Assembly: GCA_019914995.1 (NCBI GenBank)
Contig: CM034143.1
Location: 374,501-438,500, forward strand
Origin: Acanthochlamys bracteata
Lineage: Eukaryota; Streptophyta; Magnoliopsida; Pandanales; Velloziaceae
Direction: 5' to 3'
Length of the DNA: 64,000 nucleotides
In this document: one piece after another, positions 24,647 through 38,129 of the stretch
Layout: the number at the start of each line of letters is the position of its first letter
Numbering within the stretch: position 1 is the first letter of the stretch
Position numbers and translations under genes: made by a program
The notes under the pieces: generated by a model
The model's input: only the letters and a program-made list of their open reading frames with translations
What the model was told of the DNA's origin: nothing
Database searches by the model: none

Positions 24647-25884
24647 GACGCCACAGAACACATTCTGTGCTTTGGCAACTTTCTAGTTTGTTGATTTCTT
24701 TTAGATTACTCACTAGCTAGTGAGCCAAAGATGCTGATGAAAATGCAGCAAGATAGATCATGGCTTTATCTTAACATCTCTTTTAGAAGATCGAAGCTGC
24801 AGCTTGTAAACGTAAGATCAGAAAGGCAGTTTGTGCAAAGGGAATGTGTTTATTCAAAGCTTTCCGTCATTTGTAGGTCTATTATGTAAATTGGTTACTC
24901 TGGAAATGTTATTGGGGTTATAGAGAAGATGCAGATGTTGTTTTCTCCAGCTAAATTGACATTTGCGTATTGATATATACTTCAATGCCTCTATACTCCA
25001 TTTGTTCAAGCACTTGCTCTGAAATCCTTTCGCTTTTGAAAGTAGCAGACAGATACATGAATAAGAATTCTTACATTGAACCTTAGAATCTAATAAAGAT
25101 TCATTATCTTGTCTTAAATATTTGAGAGATGCAATGGATGTAGTTCATTAAACAGCTCATGCTGCTCAAGCCAATTACACCAGTACCATATCAGAATCAT
25201 AAACAGCATTAAAATCTATTAAAAAATTAAGGTTTTCACAGAATGTTGAAGCTTTGGAACACTATCTTACCATTATATCAGAATCACAAACAGCAGAAAA
25301 CGAGGAGTTTAAAGAAAAAAGGAAAAAAGCAAAATCATACAAAGTTTTTCACAGAATGTTAGAAGCCTTGGAACAGTAAAACATTACGAGTAAAATAACA
25401 CTAACATTTTACCAATATATCAGTCCCTCTATGCAGAGGTAAATATATACTCAGGCAATTAGACAAACAATCACAGACTTCTCAACTACAAGCGGAATTC
25501 AATCCTCTTGATGTAAATCGAACAAATAGAATGGAACACTTTGATGAATTCACACAATGCTCAGCGAGAAATAATAATGGGTTAAAGAAAACAAGATTAA
25601 CATGGGCGACATTAACAGGAGTGTCAGTTAATCCTTCTTTACAAGGTAAAAACTACTGTGACTAAGAACACAAGACAGACTACCTTCCAAGGCTTCCTCG
25701 ACAGAAGAAATCCGAACCTCTTTGCCATCATTCTTCATGCTTCCGTCGCAGCATGATGCGATGCAGCAGTGCGACCCAAGAGAAAGCATGTTGTATCATC
25801 GACCATGCACAGAGCTGGACAACCATCTCCCTCCGACTAGTACCATCACTAAATGCTTAAACCAAATCCTCGATCTCTTTATAA
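24647..25884. other. Intergenic between convergent genes
   Basis: 3' flank of the bZIP gene followed by the presumed 3' UTR of the ROH1-like gene on the other strand. A near-duplicate phrase (TTTTCACAGAATGTT...GAAGC, at about 25233 and 25348) repeats once. No coding region seen. Confidence 0.45.
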
Positions 25885-27030
25885 TTAAGATTTATTCAAG
25901 AAATCAAATCCATCAGTCCTGCTCCGCACAATCCTATGGAACACCTCCCTGACTTGTCGTTCCATTGGGTCCAAACCTTCCTTCAATGCATTACTGACAT
26001 CCTCAATCCCTGGTACTGCCTCTCTAATCTCATTCTCTTTCTCCTCAGCCACCGGGTACTGAACACTGTCAATCAATTCAATCAATTGCCTGATGCTCTT
26101 CTCCATCTGGTAAATTTCCTTCAGCAATCCATTTGAATTCTTTCGCTCCTTCTTCTTGGACTCCTCAAGAATCCTCTCATGCATAGAAACCAACGGGCTT
26201 GCCCAAGGAAAGCTCCTCGGAATTGTGAAATGAATCTGTAAACCACGGTCCTGGCAAGGGAACGCTGCTACAAGAGCCCACATTGTGAAAAGCAACACCG
26301 ACCCCATCGCGTAAACCGGCACAGCGAGACCGTGCGTGGCACTGATATCCTGCGGTCTTGGCGCATTCAAATTCGATCCGATCGCCTGTAGCTGTCTCGC
26401 CGCCGACCACGACCTCGACACGCTCCAGGAATGCGATCTCAGGTGGGTCCCAGCACCATCAGAATTCGACCTGCTATGAGTACCCCTTCGGCGCGTGAAG
26501 GAACGGTAACGTAGTGCACCCCCAGGCGAAGAAGCTTCTGGAAGCATCGCGACAGAGAGATCAGCGAGAGCTTTACGAGTTCGCCGGAGCGGGCCTTCAG
26601 AAACGGGTTTATTAGGGCCTAAAGCAGAGAAAATGATATCCAGATGTTTCCTCCATTGCCGGAGTTGATCAGAAGCGTCACGCACAGCGTTGCAGATATC
26701 AAGCGCGCGAACGCACCGATCTAAGAAATCAAAAACTAATCGATCAACAGCACCGTGAGAATTCCCGAACACAATCGAACGAAAACCTTCGAACACAATC
26801 AAAAAGCTGTCGAGAAGCTGCCGGACCCAGGAGACAGACAGCAAATCAGAATCAACGACGGCTGCGAGGTCCGCGAAAATCTCCGCCACATGGTTATTGA
26901 ACGCATCGATCTCCTGACATGTGGCACTGCTGCCTGGACTTCCGCCGTATGTTGGTGAATCGAACGGCCCAGAATTGATTTGCTCTCGCCGGAGACTGAG
27001 GATTGATGGGAGATAATCCGTCGCCGGCAT
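25885..27030 (-). CDS. ROH1-like protein (DUF793 / BPS1-like family)
   Basis: Single-exon gene of 381 residues beginning MPATDYLPSILSLRREQ, the conserved MPATD...SLRR start of plant ROH1/DUF793 proteins. The N-terminal two thirds is predicted helical (VSWVRQLLDSFLIVFEGF, LFDFLDRCVRALDICNAVRD-like segments). A Ser/Arg-rich linker comes near residues 175-215. One hydrophobic segment follows (VPVYAMGSVLLFTMWALVAA). The C-terminal helical part is acidic (LKEIYQMEKSIRQLIELIDS). Founding members interact with the exocyst subunit EXO70A1 and have been linked to seed-coat mucilage; this role is from the family, not shown here. A TATA-like TTATATA lies about 290 nt upstream. A truncated pseudogene copy is at 19658. 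Start is fixed by the conserved first residues. Confidence 0.92.
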   Translation of the reverse strand: MPATDYLPSILSLRREQINSGPFDSPTYGGSPGSSATCQEIDAFNNHVAEIFADLAAVVDSDLLSVSWVRQLLDSFLIVFEGFRSIVFGNSHGAVDRLVFDFLDRCVRALDICNAVRDASDQLRQWRKHLDIIFSALGPNKPVSEGPLRRTRKALADLSVAMLPEASSPGGALRYRSFTRRRGTHSRSNSDGAGTHLRSHSWSVSRSWSAARQLQAIGSNLNAPRPQDISATHGLAVPVYAMGSVLLFTMWALVAAFPCQDRGLQIHFTIPRSFPWASPLVSMHERILEESKKKERKNSNGLLKEIYQMEKSIRQLIELIDSVQYPVAEEKENEIREAVPGIEDVSNALKEGLDPMERQVREVFHRIVRSRTDGFDFLNKS

Positions 27031-27320
27031 GTTTCAAAAGATTTCAAAATCCAAAAACAGAAAAAAACAAAAACAAAAAACGTAAATATGTTTCACTGAT
27101 TCAAATCAACCGAAGAACAAAATTATTTGTTTTCAGTTTTTTTTTTTTTTTGGTTTTTTGGAGGAGGGCGTGGGCTGATGATTTGTGATTGAAAAGGGGA
27201 TGCGTGGTGAAGAGATGGTAGAGGGGGAAAGTTAAGAGAAGGAAAGAACACGAGAAAGACGCGAAGAGGCGTTGATATGTGGGACCCAATGACTCCATTT
27301 GATTGGTCAGGAGAGCGTTG

Positions 27321-27331
27321 GTATATAAGAT
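27321..27331 (-). promoter_or_regulatory. Candidate TATA box of the ROH1-like gene
   Basis: On the minus strand the sequence reads TCTTATATACC, placing a start near 27295 and a leader of about 260 nt before the ATG at 27030. This is a motif-based guess. Confidence 0.35.
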
Positions 27332-30300
27332 ATACCGTACTTATGTACGGAGATGCATGTGAGATTGTTGCAAGGTCCGTTAAACATGTTTGATCGCAAA
27401 TAACTTTATTCCTATTTTCATATTTCGAACATTTCATTATTTACTTATTATCTTAAAATTTGTATTTAATTTTATGACGAATTTATTTTTACTAAAATTA
27501 TTTTATAAATTTTAATTGTCATCTCAAATATTTTCTTTTACTAAATCTGTCTTTAAAATTTATTCTTCAAAACTTATTTTATTATAATTAAAAAATATTC
27601 TAAATATGGTATTTAACATATGGACCGGTTCTATTCAACCCGCTCGTGTGCAGAGTTTCTAGAAACAACCTGCTCTAATATGCTTGTCGAATATTGTAGG
27701 TGGTTGCATCTCTAATTCTCTATATGCGAATTTGTTGTATTAAGAAGTAAAATGAAAATTAATACATAATTTCGAACTCATATGTAAACTTTGAAGATGG
27801 ACGTCAGATACAAAAGAATGCTTGTTTGCAATTTCACATCTGCGGCATGTTCGAGGTTATAATGCACGCCTGTTTAAGATCTATCGCTTATAAAATAACT
27901 ACAAGGACATTCATAAGGAGATTTTCATTATCTATACTTGATGAATTTCATAAGGGTATTTGAGGAATGACCAAGACAAACAAGAATGGCGTTTGAAAGT
28001 ATTTCTATAAAAAAAAGAATTTGTAAAATAAATTTTAAATAATTTATTTATAAATTTTAAAAAATTATACATATAATTATTTATAATTTATAATTTATTC
28101 ATATTTTTTATTTTTAAAAAATAACATAACTTTTTGAATTAAAGGAAACTTTTTGAAGTGATAAACACGCCGCAAAACGTAATCCAAGTCAAAACCTAAG
28201 AGCTCTGTCAATAAAGAACGAACAGGCGTGAAAGACAGAACGCAGACAGGCTGTAATAAAAAGAAAAAGAGTAATACGATGTATGCATTCTACAAAAATT
28301 CATAAGGACCACTAAAAAATTAGTATTTATTTATTTTGTTCATTCATCGTCATGCCCACAGGTGAGACTCCTGTGAGAGAGTTCATTAATGTTGAATCTA
28401 CATGGGTGCATGGAAGACGTTGTTTTCAAACACAACATGAAAGACAAGAACTGGCAACAGCTGGGTTTAGACTTTACCAGAAGACAAAATAGTGTTTTGA
28501 ATCGAACGCCAACAACTTCACAAATGCAAATGCTCATCAAGCCAATCATTATAAAATGCTTTGAATGTATAATGTACTCGTTCAAATACAGACTATTCAA
28601 CAACAACAAAATTAATTAAAAACATTCAAATTTTCTCGTACTGGTTTAAGATAGGACTAGTTTGTTAAAGGCATGAAATACTACGTTAAACTAGGGAAAA
28701 TTCATCTGCATATTTCTTTCTTCAACTATATCCATATGCAAAGTAGTTGAGCTAACCTAGAGAACATTGCCGCCTATGATTTGATGAACTATTATCATTC
28801 CACCATCATACTCAAACAGGTCCAATCAAAACCTATTGATGCATACACAAATACTAATAATTTAAAGAATGGAATAGAGATAGTTCGCCTGTGCACTCAA
28901 AACAATTTAGTTTAAACAAATAAAATAGTAATCAGGGCAAAATAATATCATGATAACAAGCACAAAGTCATATTGGTTTGAGAACATATACCAATCTTAC
29001 CTTAATATCACGAACGGAATATAAGCAACCACTATGAACTCGATGACGAAATCAAGAAATACAGGAAGCACAAAAACGTATAAACAATTGCGATTGCTTA
29101 TTGACATAAGTTATCTCTTGTTTAATAATAGTTACATTAAGAAGTCCAAGAAGTTAAGCAAAAACCTAATGTCATCTGTAGCAGTTACACACGTGAAGCA
29201 TAAACTTTTAGCAAACAAATAGCTGTCACAGGACATCTATCTGATAAACCTAATAAATGATATAATAACTCACAGCAAAGACTTCTAATAAAAGTCATAA
29301 ACTACTATTGAAAACAATAAACTACAATAAATACTTTATATAGAAGAAAATAAATGTAACGAATAGGTTTTCCGCGATTTTAAATGAGTTGAAATTTGAA
29401 AGCACCATTACCGATGTGTTATCATGTTCTTAAATGCTAATTGCCCGACTTCAGGAAACGTGCAACGGCTTGACCAACAATAATCATGTTCTTAAATGCC
29501 AGCTGTCTTCAGAAATAATCATGGCTACTAATCTCGTGCTCAAATCAGCTCGGACAACCTTAAAACTAGATGCACAAGAAATTTTCTTGTAAAAGTGTAG
29601 TCTTACAAAGAACTTGACCAACAAGAACTAAAGTGAAATTTGAAATTACTTAAAAATACAAAGTTCTCTGTATACAAATTGAAAAATTTTCAAAAAATCA
29701 ATTTAATTATTTTGCCTATGTTTATTCTATAACATATAATTATATATAATTTTAAATTTGTAAATATTTTTTTAAAATATAATAAAAAATTTATTAGAAA
29801 AAAGAAGTTTTTTTTGAAATGAAATTTAGAAAAACTGTAATAATCACTGTCATGCCCTAAACATCACCTATAACCATGTTATATAATTCTACAAGATGCA
29901 CTAGCTTCAAAAAATATAAGGTGACGCCTGAACAAATCTTGTCCAATTTAGAGCCAGCTTGGTGTTACTTATAAAGCTGATTTCAGCTTTCTGTTTTTCA
30001 AAAAACCTCTTACAATACTTCATAAATATTTTGTTTAAAAATTTTAAAAACATATATAAATCGTACATCATAAATTATATATGTATACTTTTATTTTAAG
30101 CTTAAAAGAAAGCTCATTTTCTAAAAACACTCTACTAAAAATTTCCTTCTACCAAGATATTTTATATTAAGCAATCTCAAACGAACCCTTGATTAGGGTA
30201 AAGTAACATGATCAGGAGGATTCTATTATTCCGACATTATCAAACAATTTAGTTGTGCATCTCCATACGTTACCTCAAGGAGAAAAGGGTATAGGGTTAA

Positions 30301-30531
30301 TGGACTACATTCACAATTTAAGTACAAATTCTATGCATCTGCAAGAACGAAAAGCCAACTATTAATGAAATAGGCTAAAAAGTGTCCTATTTTCCTTTAA
30401 ATGCTACTTTCCTTATTCAGTTTGGAAAATAACCATGTTAAAGAGTTGGAAGATGGAGTTATTAAAGATTACAGAGTGAGGGAGAGGCACACACATACCA
30501 AATCACGATCTAAGTCATCAAGCATATCTTC
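27332..30531. other. Intergenic, AT-rich, no gene seen
   Basis: About 3.2 kb with only short open frames that lack family features. AT-rich segments with AAACACGCC-type (near 28168) and CTCAAACGAACCC-type (near 30189) ends suggest eroded MITEs. The final part is the 3' flank of the WD40 gene. Confidence 0.5.
29953..30189. mobile_element. MITE-like copy, degenerate
   Basis: Ends AGCCAGCTTGGTG and AGCAATCTCAAACGAACCC enclose AT-rich DNA with AAAACCTCTTACAATACTTC and AGCTCATTTTC motifs similar to the main family. It is diverged, with no clear target duplication. Confidence 0.35.
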
Positions 30532-33500
30532 TTACCCCTCAACTACATTAGCAACAAATATGCTGCCAGACTCGCACCATCCAGCCAAAACATCTGTATG
30601 GGCACACTGGATTACGAAGAACAGTGAGGTAATTAAGAGGCATAGCAACATCAAATTGAAACTGAGTGGAAAGGAACCTTGAAAGATAATCAAGATGAAA
30701 GACATACTTTTGAAAATCCAAGCCAGTTTGAGTCTCCTCTAAATGAGAAAGCTTTTGCACTATCCTTCCATCTGCCACAAAGAACCTACAGCGCATAGTC
30801 ATGGAAGAGTAGATCACAAAATTTGAATTCTTGCAGTTTACCCTTTAAAAGAAATGCTCATCTTTATAATCCAGAAATTTGGAACATTTAAATTTACTTG
30901 TTACAACGTATACTGAAAATTTCTGTGGAAAAATTACTTTTCCAAAGAAAACCAAAGGGCTGCATATACTTAGGTGTACTTTGGCAACAAGTTCAGTGTA
31001 ACAATAAATAAAGGAGTTTCTCTAAAAACAAAGAAAAAATTTTAACTAGCAATATTATTAGTTAGATGTGAGTCGATTGCAGGTGTAATATCACATTAAC
31101 CATAAGTCTAGGCGCACAAAGAACACAACCAAATGTTCATTCAAATTTTCATTGCCCAAATATAGGATCTTTAGCTGTAAATTGCAGGTATCAGTGAAAA
31201 AAGTGCTTCTTCTTAGGGTTACCACTATCCTACTTCAATAAAGATACATTTATTGCAAACTAACTTGACATAAATTTGAAACCTTATAAATACCCCACCT
31301 CATAATCAACACCTTGTATGTATACATAGTCAGGGTCGACTGTTGAGTGGTAAAGTCCTGTAATCTGCAAGCACAGAAAGAAATTTATAGAATATTGAAA
31401 AAGTATCTTTAAGAATATAAACATACTCAGGCAACATGACAGTAACAGGTACACCATCCATGAATCTTAAATTTGTTTCACTGAAGTCAACAATCCTAAG
31501 TGGCAAAAGCAATTATTTTTGTAGTTATATCAGATAACTATAGTTGACAACCATATTTAAAGAGAGAGAGAGAGAGAGAACAGTCGCTGAGAAGATACCT
31601 CATACTTGGAACAATTTACCAATCTTGACAAAGCTGACCACCTGTCAACAAAGAAGTCCACACGCTAAAACTCCAATAACAGGAGGCACTGATAACTCAA
31701 AATCATTTTCCAAAGAGAGAGAAACATACGAAGTATTAAGTTGACTATCTAAGAAACTACAGGTAGAATGGTTCAATGCAAAATTATCAGTAATGCTAAA
31801 CAACCTCCGAGGATCATAGATGGTCACAGTACGATCAGATCCACCAACTGCAATAGATCCTGATGAGCAACAACTGATAGCATAAATGAGATCGCCAATA
31901 GCACCACAAACGCGTTGCACGCAGCCACCATTGTGGTTTGTCCTCAGATCCCATATAGTCATCTGAACAAGATGAAAACATCAGTAAATTAATATTTAGT
32001 CTTGAGAATTTAATCAAATTAATAATTCAAATATGTTAAATATGAATTGTGGAAGTTACCAAACTAACCTGAGATCCTTCAGCAACTGCTAGTACAGTGG
32101 AATTTCCACTCCCAGATGATGGAATTTGTACGTGACTCAAAGCAGCTGGATACCAGAGTCTATACAGTAAAACAAAAGTAATGAAAATCTGCAGTTGATC
32201 CACTATAGATACTGAATCTGCTCCATCTCTTGAGCAAAGGCAGTAGATCATTTTAAATTGCATTAAGTTGAAGACTACTGCATCCAAACTATACATGCTT
32301 GCACATGTAAAATTATATAGTACTATCAGGTAAACTTTTGCAGTAGTGCATCTCAACCCTCTGGCATATCAGAAAGGTGTTAGCAATCTAGGTTTGATTA
32401 GACCAGTAACGACAAGAACCAGAAAATCAATGTAACACTGACTTTAAACGCATTATAATCATATACAAAAGGTGCTCTCGGTGCACACTAACTTAGCCAA
32501 TGCTGGCCTGGCATTAACAGAGAAACACTTTCACACGTTTGAAAATATTGAAAAGGCAATATCTAATGTTTGTTTTGCAGAAAACATTACATAAGAGTAA
32601 ACTATTCAGATCACATAGCAGTCTTACGTGTGCAAACTTCTGAGATGAATTTCTTGATCATAGATGTCAAGGGTTTTGCAAAAACTACGAGCAACAGCTG
32701 CCTGCTAAACAATATTTTGTGAGAGCTAACTATAGAGTTTAATTGATACCTACAGTCAACAATAGTTCATAGTGATACAATGATTACAAAATGTCTCCCA
32801 CAAAATGCAGTTAAGACTTGAAAACTTCATATCATCAATCAACCATCTCATCAAAGCTTAGGCCTAGTACATGTGAGGATAAGGGCATTATCCAAAATTA
32901 AAATCATGTTGAATTTCATCACCTTTGCTATGGTAAATTGCACTTTAAGCTCCTAAAAGAAATCCCGGCATTTTGAAGATAATATTAGACGATATACAAA
33001 TAAGATTTGCAATTGATTTGAATCACAATGTTCATTTAACCAAGTCCACTTCTGATCCTGACAAATGTATAGTTCTAACAAACCCAGCAAACTTGATGTC
33101 AACCAGGGAAAGCATGAGGGTTACTGTTCTGATCATAAAATACAGAACTGGAACTTCAAACAATCCAGGGAAAGCAAACTTTTATTTTAATAGTCAACCT
33201 ATTTAAAATAACTTCAACCGCATCCAAGTTTCATACCAAATATCCATCTCTAGATGTTTGATATAGCTTACAGAGAGAGGATGCCTTAAGACATTAGCAT
33301 GCAAAAAGAACTGTAAGAAGGGGTTACACATGGCATTCCGAAGGGAAATCATACCATGGTCCATTGGTCGGGGCTGAAGCAGACTCCAGCCCAACTCCCT
33401 TCTCCTACACCACAATCCTGAGGAGTGACCGAGTATGAAAGCCTGTCAACATCTGGTAAAATTTAAATGAGAAAGTGCCTTGATAGGTGCTTATTTATAA

Positions 33501-36343
33501 AAAAAAGTTTTTCTATATGACTGACACTTAGGATTTTAACCCATACCACCTAGTGTGGAAATGCCCTTACCAACCAAGGATGCATTAACAGATGTCTTAG
33601 TAGCTGGTGATACTTGATAGCCAAAAACCAAAAGAACATGAGAATTTCTATCTGAGATTGTCAGTAGCTAGATTCATGATAATTCAGGCATAGCTGATCA
33701 ACCTCTCAGCATCATCATGTGAATGCATTAGGCAGGGATTTTGTTAGATATTAACATGCTCACAGTTTTTGTCCTTTTTCTACAGTTATTCATTTTACTT
33801 GTTCTCTAATTTTTAGGTTAATTTCCTACTTTTGGCTTTTGGACTAGGAGGGAAGTAGCACTCATAGAATTCCTAAAACAAAAGGACAAAATCCATCATT
33901 AGAGGCACATTTCCGAAGCCACAACAAGGTAACTGAAGCAAGGAAGTTCAGCTCCAGAATACTAGAGGTACTCTTGGATGTACCTGTACCAACTGCTGCA
34001 AATCTGCATACAATGAGGTGGCCATATGCATCCACAGTTCCCATGATCAAGAAGTCACGACCTGTGAAAAACAGAATATGACTCACAAATATATACGTTT
34101 GAATTCATTTGTGAGAAGGACAATAAGACATCCTCATTGATGGAATCATATAAACTTCCCTACTTTTTCATGTAAATAACAAATAACATAAAAAAGCATG
34201 GTATTCAACTTAAACAGGAAATTCACATTGATAAGCTGTTATTCGCAAAATTGTATCTCTTTTAAATGATCAAGGAGTCAGACTGACAGTAGTAAAAACA
34301 TGCTTAAGCCTAAGAAGACATCGCTGGAAATGCAACATTTTGGTCACATAGAAAACAAAAATTCGGGCTGTTTCAGTTAATTCTGAGTGCAAAAATTCTG
34401 CATGATGTGAAAGGACAATACCCTGTAATCATGAGAAGATGGTATTTCCTTTCACGTGTACATAACGCCACGTGCAAGAGCAATGGAAAAGAAGAAATCA
34501 TTACCGTCTGGTTCATTGAGAACTACTGTTTGGATCTCTGAACGATGGGGGCAGCGGTCAACCATTGATGAACTTAGAACCTTCCAAAATGCATTGAGTT
34601 CAATAGCAAGTCCTCAGAGTTGGCAACAAGACACTATGAATCCCATTCCCGAAAGAAAATCTTGGTGCCCTAAAGTATAGGATATTCTTTTCTGGGCATA
34701 CCTCTGCTTGAACAGGAATCAAGAGGCTCTCCTTCCCCTTAGTGACCGACGACTCTTCCATTGATACCTTCAAGAAATCATTAGATTGGGTCACAAGTTA
34801 CTCAACCAGATCTGTTATGGGCCTTATGGCACATGGCGATAAGATAGGCAACAAGATGTCAGGAGACCCAATACACATACACAGATACACGATTGCTCAC
34901 AGTTGCAAAACTATTTTGCATAGATGTGAAAAACAATATAGATATGCAGAAATCACAGTATCATTCAATCTTGGTTCAGAATGCATGAATTGCTCCTAGC
35001 TTTTTAATTATATCCTATTTGTAGAGGCAACTTTCGGAGTTCAAAAGGATAGCTTGCTGATGTGTAGTCAGCATGGCAATTTTATCAACTAATACCTACA
35101 AGCCAGTGCACATCCCAGCATATCCCATTACCGGTTTGAACCCATTTGAACTGTGTATTATATTTTTAAATAATGGCAACCACAAAATTGATAAAAGTAC
35201 TAGGCGAATTCCTGACTTGGGAGTTACTTATTTTTAGGAAATGAAAAATTGTGAAAGCAGTCGAATACATCCTAACTACTTGGTCATTAAAATTTTCCAG
35301 ATGTACAGTTGAGTGATGGCAGACAGCAAGAATATCGCTACCCATTTATAATATCTATAAGAATAATTCCTGCCCATGTGAAGCAAGCTGTAGCTCGAAG
35401 TGATAAAATCAAGATGAGATACTCACCTCAACCTTGTAAACATTGCATCCAGATGCAATGTAGACAGAGCACGAAGATCCACCATCATTAACCTGCACAA
35501 TAAGGTATATTGGCATTAGAACCACAATAGTTGAATCACAACTTTCAGAGTAAGTTCAAGTATAGAAAAGATTATCATCGCTTCGAAAACCAAAAATAAC
35601 ACAGAATCAGCACAGGAACACAAAACATGAGCAAATTTTTTTTAAACAAAGACAGATCAGGGGAGAGAAAGATTCAGGTTCCCGGTTCTAGAGAGAGAGG
35701 GAGAGATATCGGAAGCTGTATAGAGATAAATTAGAAAAAGCACTCTACAAACAAATAGAAAATAGTAGCTAGAGAGAGATAAATTATCGTTCAATTTCTC
35801 ATAAGCAAATCAAAACCATCAGCTCCCTAAGAGAGAGTAGACTAAACTATGATTTCCAGTTCTAGAGAGAGCGGTTGAACTAAAAGTTCGAAAACACATA
35901 AAAATTTCCAGCTCTCTCTCTCGAGAGAGAGAGAGAGAGAGAAAAAGATTGAACTCCGTAAACACAAATCAGAACCATCAATCCTAGAGAAACTGGACTC
36001 GAGATTTGAAACAAAATCTAACAAAAACAAGAGGCATTGATATTTTCAGTTCTGTGAAATAGTATTGAAATAAATTAGCGCATACACACAAACACTAAAG
36101 CAATTTTCTCCAAAATTTCGGAGAGTGAGAAAAAACGAAGTCGCGAATTTCAGTTCCAGATAATGGAAATCGAGATCTAACCAAAACCTCGCAACAACAA
36201 CAACAACAACAACAAAAGACAAGAACATTACTTACATGGAGAGCGAGGCGAGTGGACTGAAGACTCCCCGGCGACGGGTGTTCTCCAATCAACTTCGTCA
36301 GAATCGAAGTTTTCCGCAGAGATTTCGCCACCAATCCACTCAT
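30532..36343 (-). CDS. WD40-repeat-like protein, function not recognised
   Basis: Fourteen exons on the minus strand: 36343-36236, 35492-35427, 34767-34702, 34580-34505, 34061-33984, 33452-33355, 32701-32628, 32159-32069, 31962-31805, 31641-31606, 31495-31423, 31364-31299, 30785-30708, 30606-30532. All phases join to about 380 residues. The N terminus MSGLVAKSLRKTSILTKLIG is basic. Beta-propeller signatures include FLIMGTVDAYGHLIVCRF, MTIWDLRTN, SIAVGGSDRTVTIYDPR and DVLAGWCESGSIFVANV. Further conserved-looking blocks are GSWAGVCFSPDQWTM and SFRGDSNWLGFSK. I recall similar unnamed plant 'transducin/WD40' proteins but cannot assign a role; such proteins scaffold complexes. The donor after exon 11 (GTTTAT) is weak and chosen because it keeps the frame. 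Intron 1 is rich in GA repeats. Confidence 0.85.
31561..31579. repeat. (GA)n microsatellite
   Basis: A run of AG units lies immediately downstream, in transcript terms, of exon 10 of the WD40 gene, within an intron. Confidence 0.8.
35640..36010. repeat. GA-rich degenerate repeats in WD40 gene intron 1
   Basis: CTAGAGAGAGAG motifs recur five or more times. The phrase AAATCA(A/G)AACCATCA followed by a CTAGAG-type block occurs twice (about 35808 and 35967). A perfect CT/GA palindrome, GCTCTCTCTCTCGAGAGAGA, is at 35911-35930 and continues into (GA)n. On the transcript strand these are CT/GA-rich. Confidence 0.65.
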
Positions 36344-38040
36344 CCCTATTTCGCCGCGAGCGGGAACAAACAAACAAAATAGGATACGACGAAAATTGAA
36401 ACGAACTGAAATCGAGTGAAAGAAAACGAACAGGCATACCCCTCAATATATGAAAAAGAGAAAATGCTATAAATATCTCAAGCCCATTTTAGCCTTTACT
36501 CGATAGTGTGTCTACATATGGTTAGTACACACCTTAGCTAAAGAGTCCAGCCCGAAATATATTATTACCCATCTTGACAGTAAGATTTTATAATTTATGA
36601 AATCTGTAATTAAATCTGTAATTAAATTTTATAAAAATAAAATTATGAAATAAATTTTTTTTTAAAATAAATTAAAATTAGATTTCAATTTTATATTTTA
36701 ATAATTTTTAAAAGTGAATTAAAAATTAAAAATTAAAATTATATTAAATAATATACAAATAAAAAAATTAAAATTAAAATTTGCATATGAAATTAAAATT
36801 TTAAATTTTTATATAAATACAATATATGAATTATCCAGAACTTTAAATTTAATAAGAGAAAATGAAGTTATCAAATATTTAAAACAAACATTTATACAAC
36901 GATAAGGTGCAACAATATATCAGCACTTAATAAAGACAAATTGGAAAAAAAAAGTATACCTCAATGGCACACTTGTAATTTACCAAATTTCATTATTGGG
37001 ATGGGCTCTTAGTTATTAATTAGGCTGGTTGTTCTTTTTCTACTAAAATTCAAAAACTTCAACGGAGTTTGTTGCTGTTAATGTGCGAAAACAACGATAA
37101 GAAATTCCTAGGTTTGCCACCAGGAATATTTTTATCAATCTAATCATATGAATGGATTTATCTTCTGGGACGCAAACGTACGGTGCTTGGAAGTCACAAG
37201 GATAGATATCATCAAGGAAAATATTCAGTACATCGAACTGCCTCGTTACTATGGTTGCACTTGCAGTATATTTGTAAGGGTTTGTGAGAATGACGAGCAA
37301 ATCTACCATCATTATGCAACTGAATAACTGATGCCACTGATTACAAAAGTTGCTAAGATCTCTTTAAGAGCGAGTTTAGAATTGCATTCCAAACACTACT
37401 TTTCAACTTTTTTCTATTTTATATTTTTTAATACATATTTTAAATATTTAAAAAATTTATTTAAAATTTTAAATAATATAAGAAACTTTTACATAATAAA
37501 ATTTTTTTATTATATATTTTATTATTTTTTTAAAAATAAAAACAATAAATCTCGTTTTTTAAAATAATTAAAAATATTTTTAAAAAAAAAATTCTATTTT
37601 ATAAACAAAGTAATAGGCTGCCAATCGAAAGACTCTTAAGTAAATGAAATATCAAAAGCTACATAATAAGATAAAGCTTGTTTCAAATAAGCCAAACTTT
37701 ACTTCCTCTTACATATCATATGAACTTCACTTTTATTTTAACACCGAACTCTATTTTATTAAAATTTAATTTCCAAATTCACTTCACTTATTTTGAATCG
37801 CTCCGAAATCTATTTTCACCGATCTCCACTTTCACAAAATTTAATTTTGTATAATTCAATTATGTATATTTAAAATACTCACCTATATGTGTAGAACCAA
37901 AACAATATTCATTGAAAAATAACCGGTTTGTGAAGCTTAAAGAAAAAACTACACACTAATAAGCAGAGAAAGTGGTAACGTGATTTCAGATTATTCTTAA
38001 TTTATTATCATGTTGCAATCAACCACCAAGATTTACTAAA
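36344..38040. other. Intergenic, AT-rich
   Basis: WD40 gene leader and promoter to about 36550, then AT-rich DNA containing a MITE-like segment at 37369-37620. No coding region seen; a short frame at 37043-37312 (-) has no supporting features. Confidence 0.45.
37369..37620. mobile_element. MITE-like copy, degenerate
   Basis: Text TTTTCAACTTTTTTCTATTTTA, TAATACATATTTTAAATATTTA and ATAATAAAATTTTTTTATTATA follows the reverse orientation of the copies at 48830 and 51573. Ends are too eroded to place exactly. Confidence 0.45.
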
Positions 38041-38129
38041 ACATCACAAACTCACAAGAGGGTAACACAGAAGCCTCATACTGATAGAATTTCTGTAGAA
38101 ACCATTGGAGAAACCAGGCTATACGCACC

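Noticed and set aside
28340..28619. Open frames on both strands near 28.4 kb
   Set aside because: Short, overlapping, no recognised domain or splice context.
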